From: Hydractinia symbiolongicarpus
Lineage: Eukaryota; Cnidaria; Hydrozoa; Anthoathecata; Hydractiniidae
Length of the DNA stretch: 64,000 nucleotides
Reading direction: 5' to 3'
Assembly: GCF_029227915.1 (NCBI RefSeq)
Contig: NC_079880.1
Span: 27,399,501-27,463,500 of the forward strand
The notes beneath the pieces were generated by a model. That model saw only the letters and a list, made by a program, of their open reading frames with translations, did no database searches and was not told where the DNA came from. The position numbers and the translations under genes were made by a program. Shown in pieces: positions 63,901 to 64,000 of the stretch (positions within the stretch are counted from its first letter, which is position 1; the number at the start of each line of letters is the position of its first letter).

Positions 63901-64000
63901 TGACGTAACCGTTGTAACTGAAACGGACTGATACCGCCAAGACGTCAATGACATGTAGTTTTTGAGAATGTCTCTATTTCTTCAGTGCGTGCTAACGGCC
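60960..64000. repeat. Divergent monomers at the right end
   Basis: About eight monomers with many private substitutions and no close duplicate spotted. Examples are GAATCCAAGCAATCATG, TTTCTTGTAGTCAAACTGGC, CAGTCAAACG, CAAAGGGACTG, and a 4-bp deletion GATACCGCCAAAGTC near 62070. The last monomer, near 63870, returns to the ATCACTATCTAGATG type of the hexamer block. The window ends inside a monomer (GTGCTAACGGCC), so the array continues. No gene is seen. Confidence 0.72.

Larger units (their letters stand above)
1..64000. repeat. Satellite DNA array, 372-373 bp monomer, head-to-tail
   Basis: The landmark GATTGG (or a one-base variant) recurs at 337, 710, 1082 and 1455, giving spacings of 373, 372 and 373 bp, and this register continues to the window end. 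All monomers lie in the same orientation except one 161-bp segment near 60.7 kb. Each has the same order of landmarks: an A-run after CCACAGTA, an AT-rich block, a GCGCT element, GGAGTCCA, AAGTCCCACAGTCAATC, a GGTACGAATATGTGAC block and CCGTT/AACGG elements. I see no transposon, unique spacer, gene or RNA gene. A monomer of about 370 bp is close to two nucleosome repeats, common for insect and plant satellites; that is family knowledge, not evidence of function. I do not recognise the family. Centromeric or pericentromeric location is an inference. Confidence 0.97.

Noticed and set aside
1-64000. CRISPR array or bacterial repeat
   Set aside because: Repeats are contiguous 372-bp units with no unique spacers, and no cas or other genes are present.
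1-64000. Transposon-derived repeat (LTR, tandem terminal repeats of a Helitron or MITE array)
   Set aside because: No terminal repeats, target-site duplications, primer-binding site or coding remnants interrupt the monomer, and no boundary is seen.
1-64000. tRNA, 5S rRNA or other Pol III gene in the monomer
   Set aside because: No A-box and B-box pair at proper spacing, no cloverleaf, and the T-runs lie inside the AT-rich part without a preceding structured RNA.
1-64000. Internal half-length (about 186-bp) repeat within the monomer
   Set aside because: Comparing the two halves by eye, only short words (CCGTT, AACGG, AATTAAG) recur; there is no sustained similarity to show that the monomer arose as a dimer.

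Overview
The whole 64 kb window is one uninterrupted eukaryotic satellite DNA array. A 372-373 bp, AT-rich monomer is repeated head-to-tail from the first base to the last, about 170-175 times, with both window edges inside the array. I see no protein-coding gene, RNA gene, transposon or unique spacer. The longest open frames are about 70 codons. They recur at whole-monomer intervals and exist only where a usual in-frame stop is mutated, so they are not annotated as genes. Uniform orientation, dinucleosome-sized monomers and higher-order repeats (HORs) suggest centromeric or pericentromeric heterochromatin of an animal or plant. The sequence alone does not let me name the species or satellite family.

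Monomers belong to several related types with linked variants. Type A carries the GCGCCCAGTG segment, TCAAATTAAG, TTTCTTGGAG and CAAAGTTAG. Type B carries AGAGCATAGTG, TCGAATTAAG, TTCCTTGGAG and CAGAATCAG. In the other half of the monomer the choice is mainly between GCGCGATAACGGCTAGG and GTGCGTGCTAACGGCCAGG. Many monomers are mosaics of these halves.

Layout: (1) 1-7,179 is a 4,100-bp (11-monomer) tandem duplication with a nested 1,118-bp trimer. (2) 6,741-13,000 holds 3-, 5- and 6-monomer units of 1,118, 1,864 and 2,237 bp. (3) 14,082-17,060 is a tetramer (about 1,489 bp) in two copies. (4) 17,850-19,180 contains 738-bp dimers. (5) 20,413-26,320 is a 2,954-bp unit in two copies, each carrying two monomers truncated to about 171 bp. 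(6) 25,900-34,600 is a second-hand mosaic of pieces found at 11,478-22,940, plus an expansion of the 738-bp dimer. (7) 34,600-40,900 is older, more divergent sequence. (8) 40,900-54,100 is a right-hand family with 1,114-bp, 2,977-bp and 7.4-kb duplications. (9) 53,811-58,272 is an essentially perfect 2,231-bp hexamer duplication with further partial copies. (10) 60,511-60,959 is the only orientation break, a 161-bp inverted segment flanked by 142-bp direct repeats. (11) 61,000-64,000 is more divergent monomers.

There is no gene network here. The biology is array evolution: unequal exchange and conversion at many unit sizes, deletions at short homologies that were then amplified, and one template-switch-like inversion. 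Block coordinates come from comparing landmarks by eye and may be off by some tens of bases.
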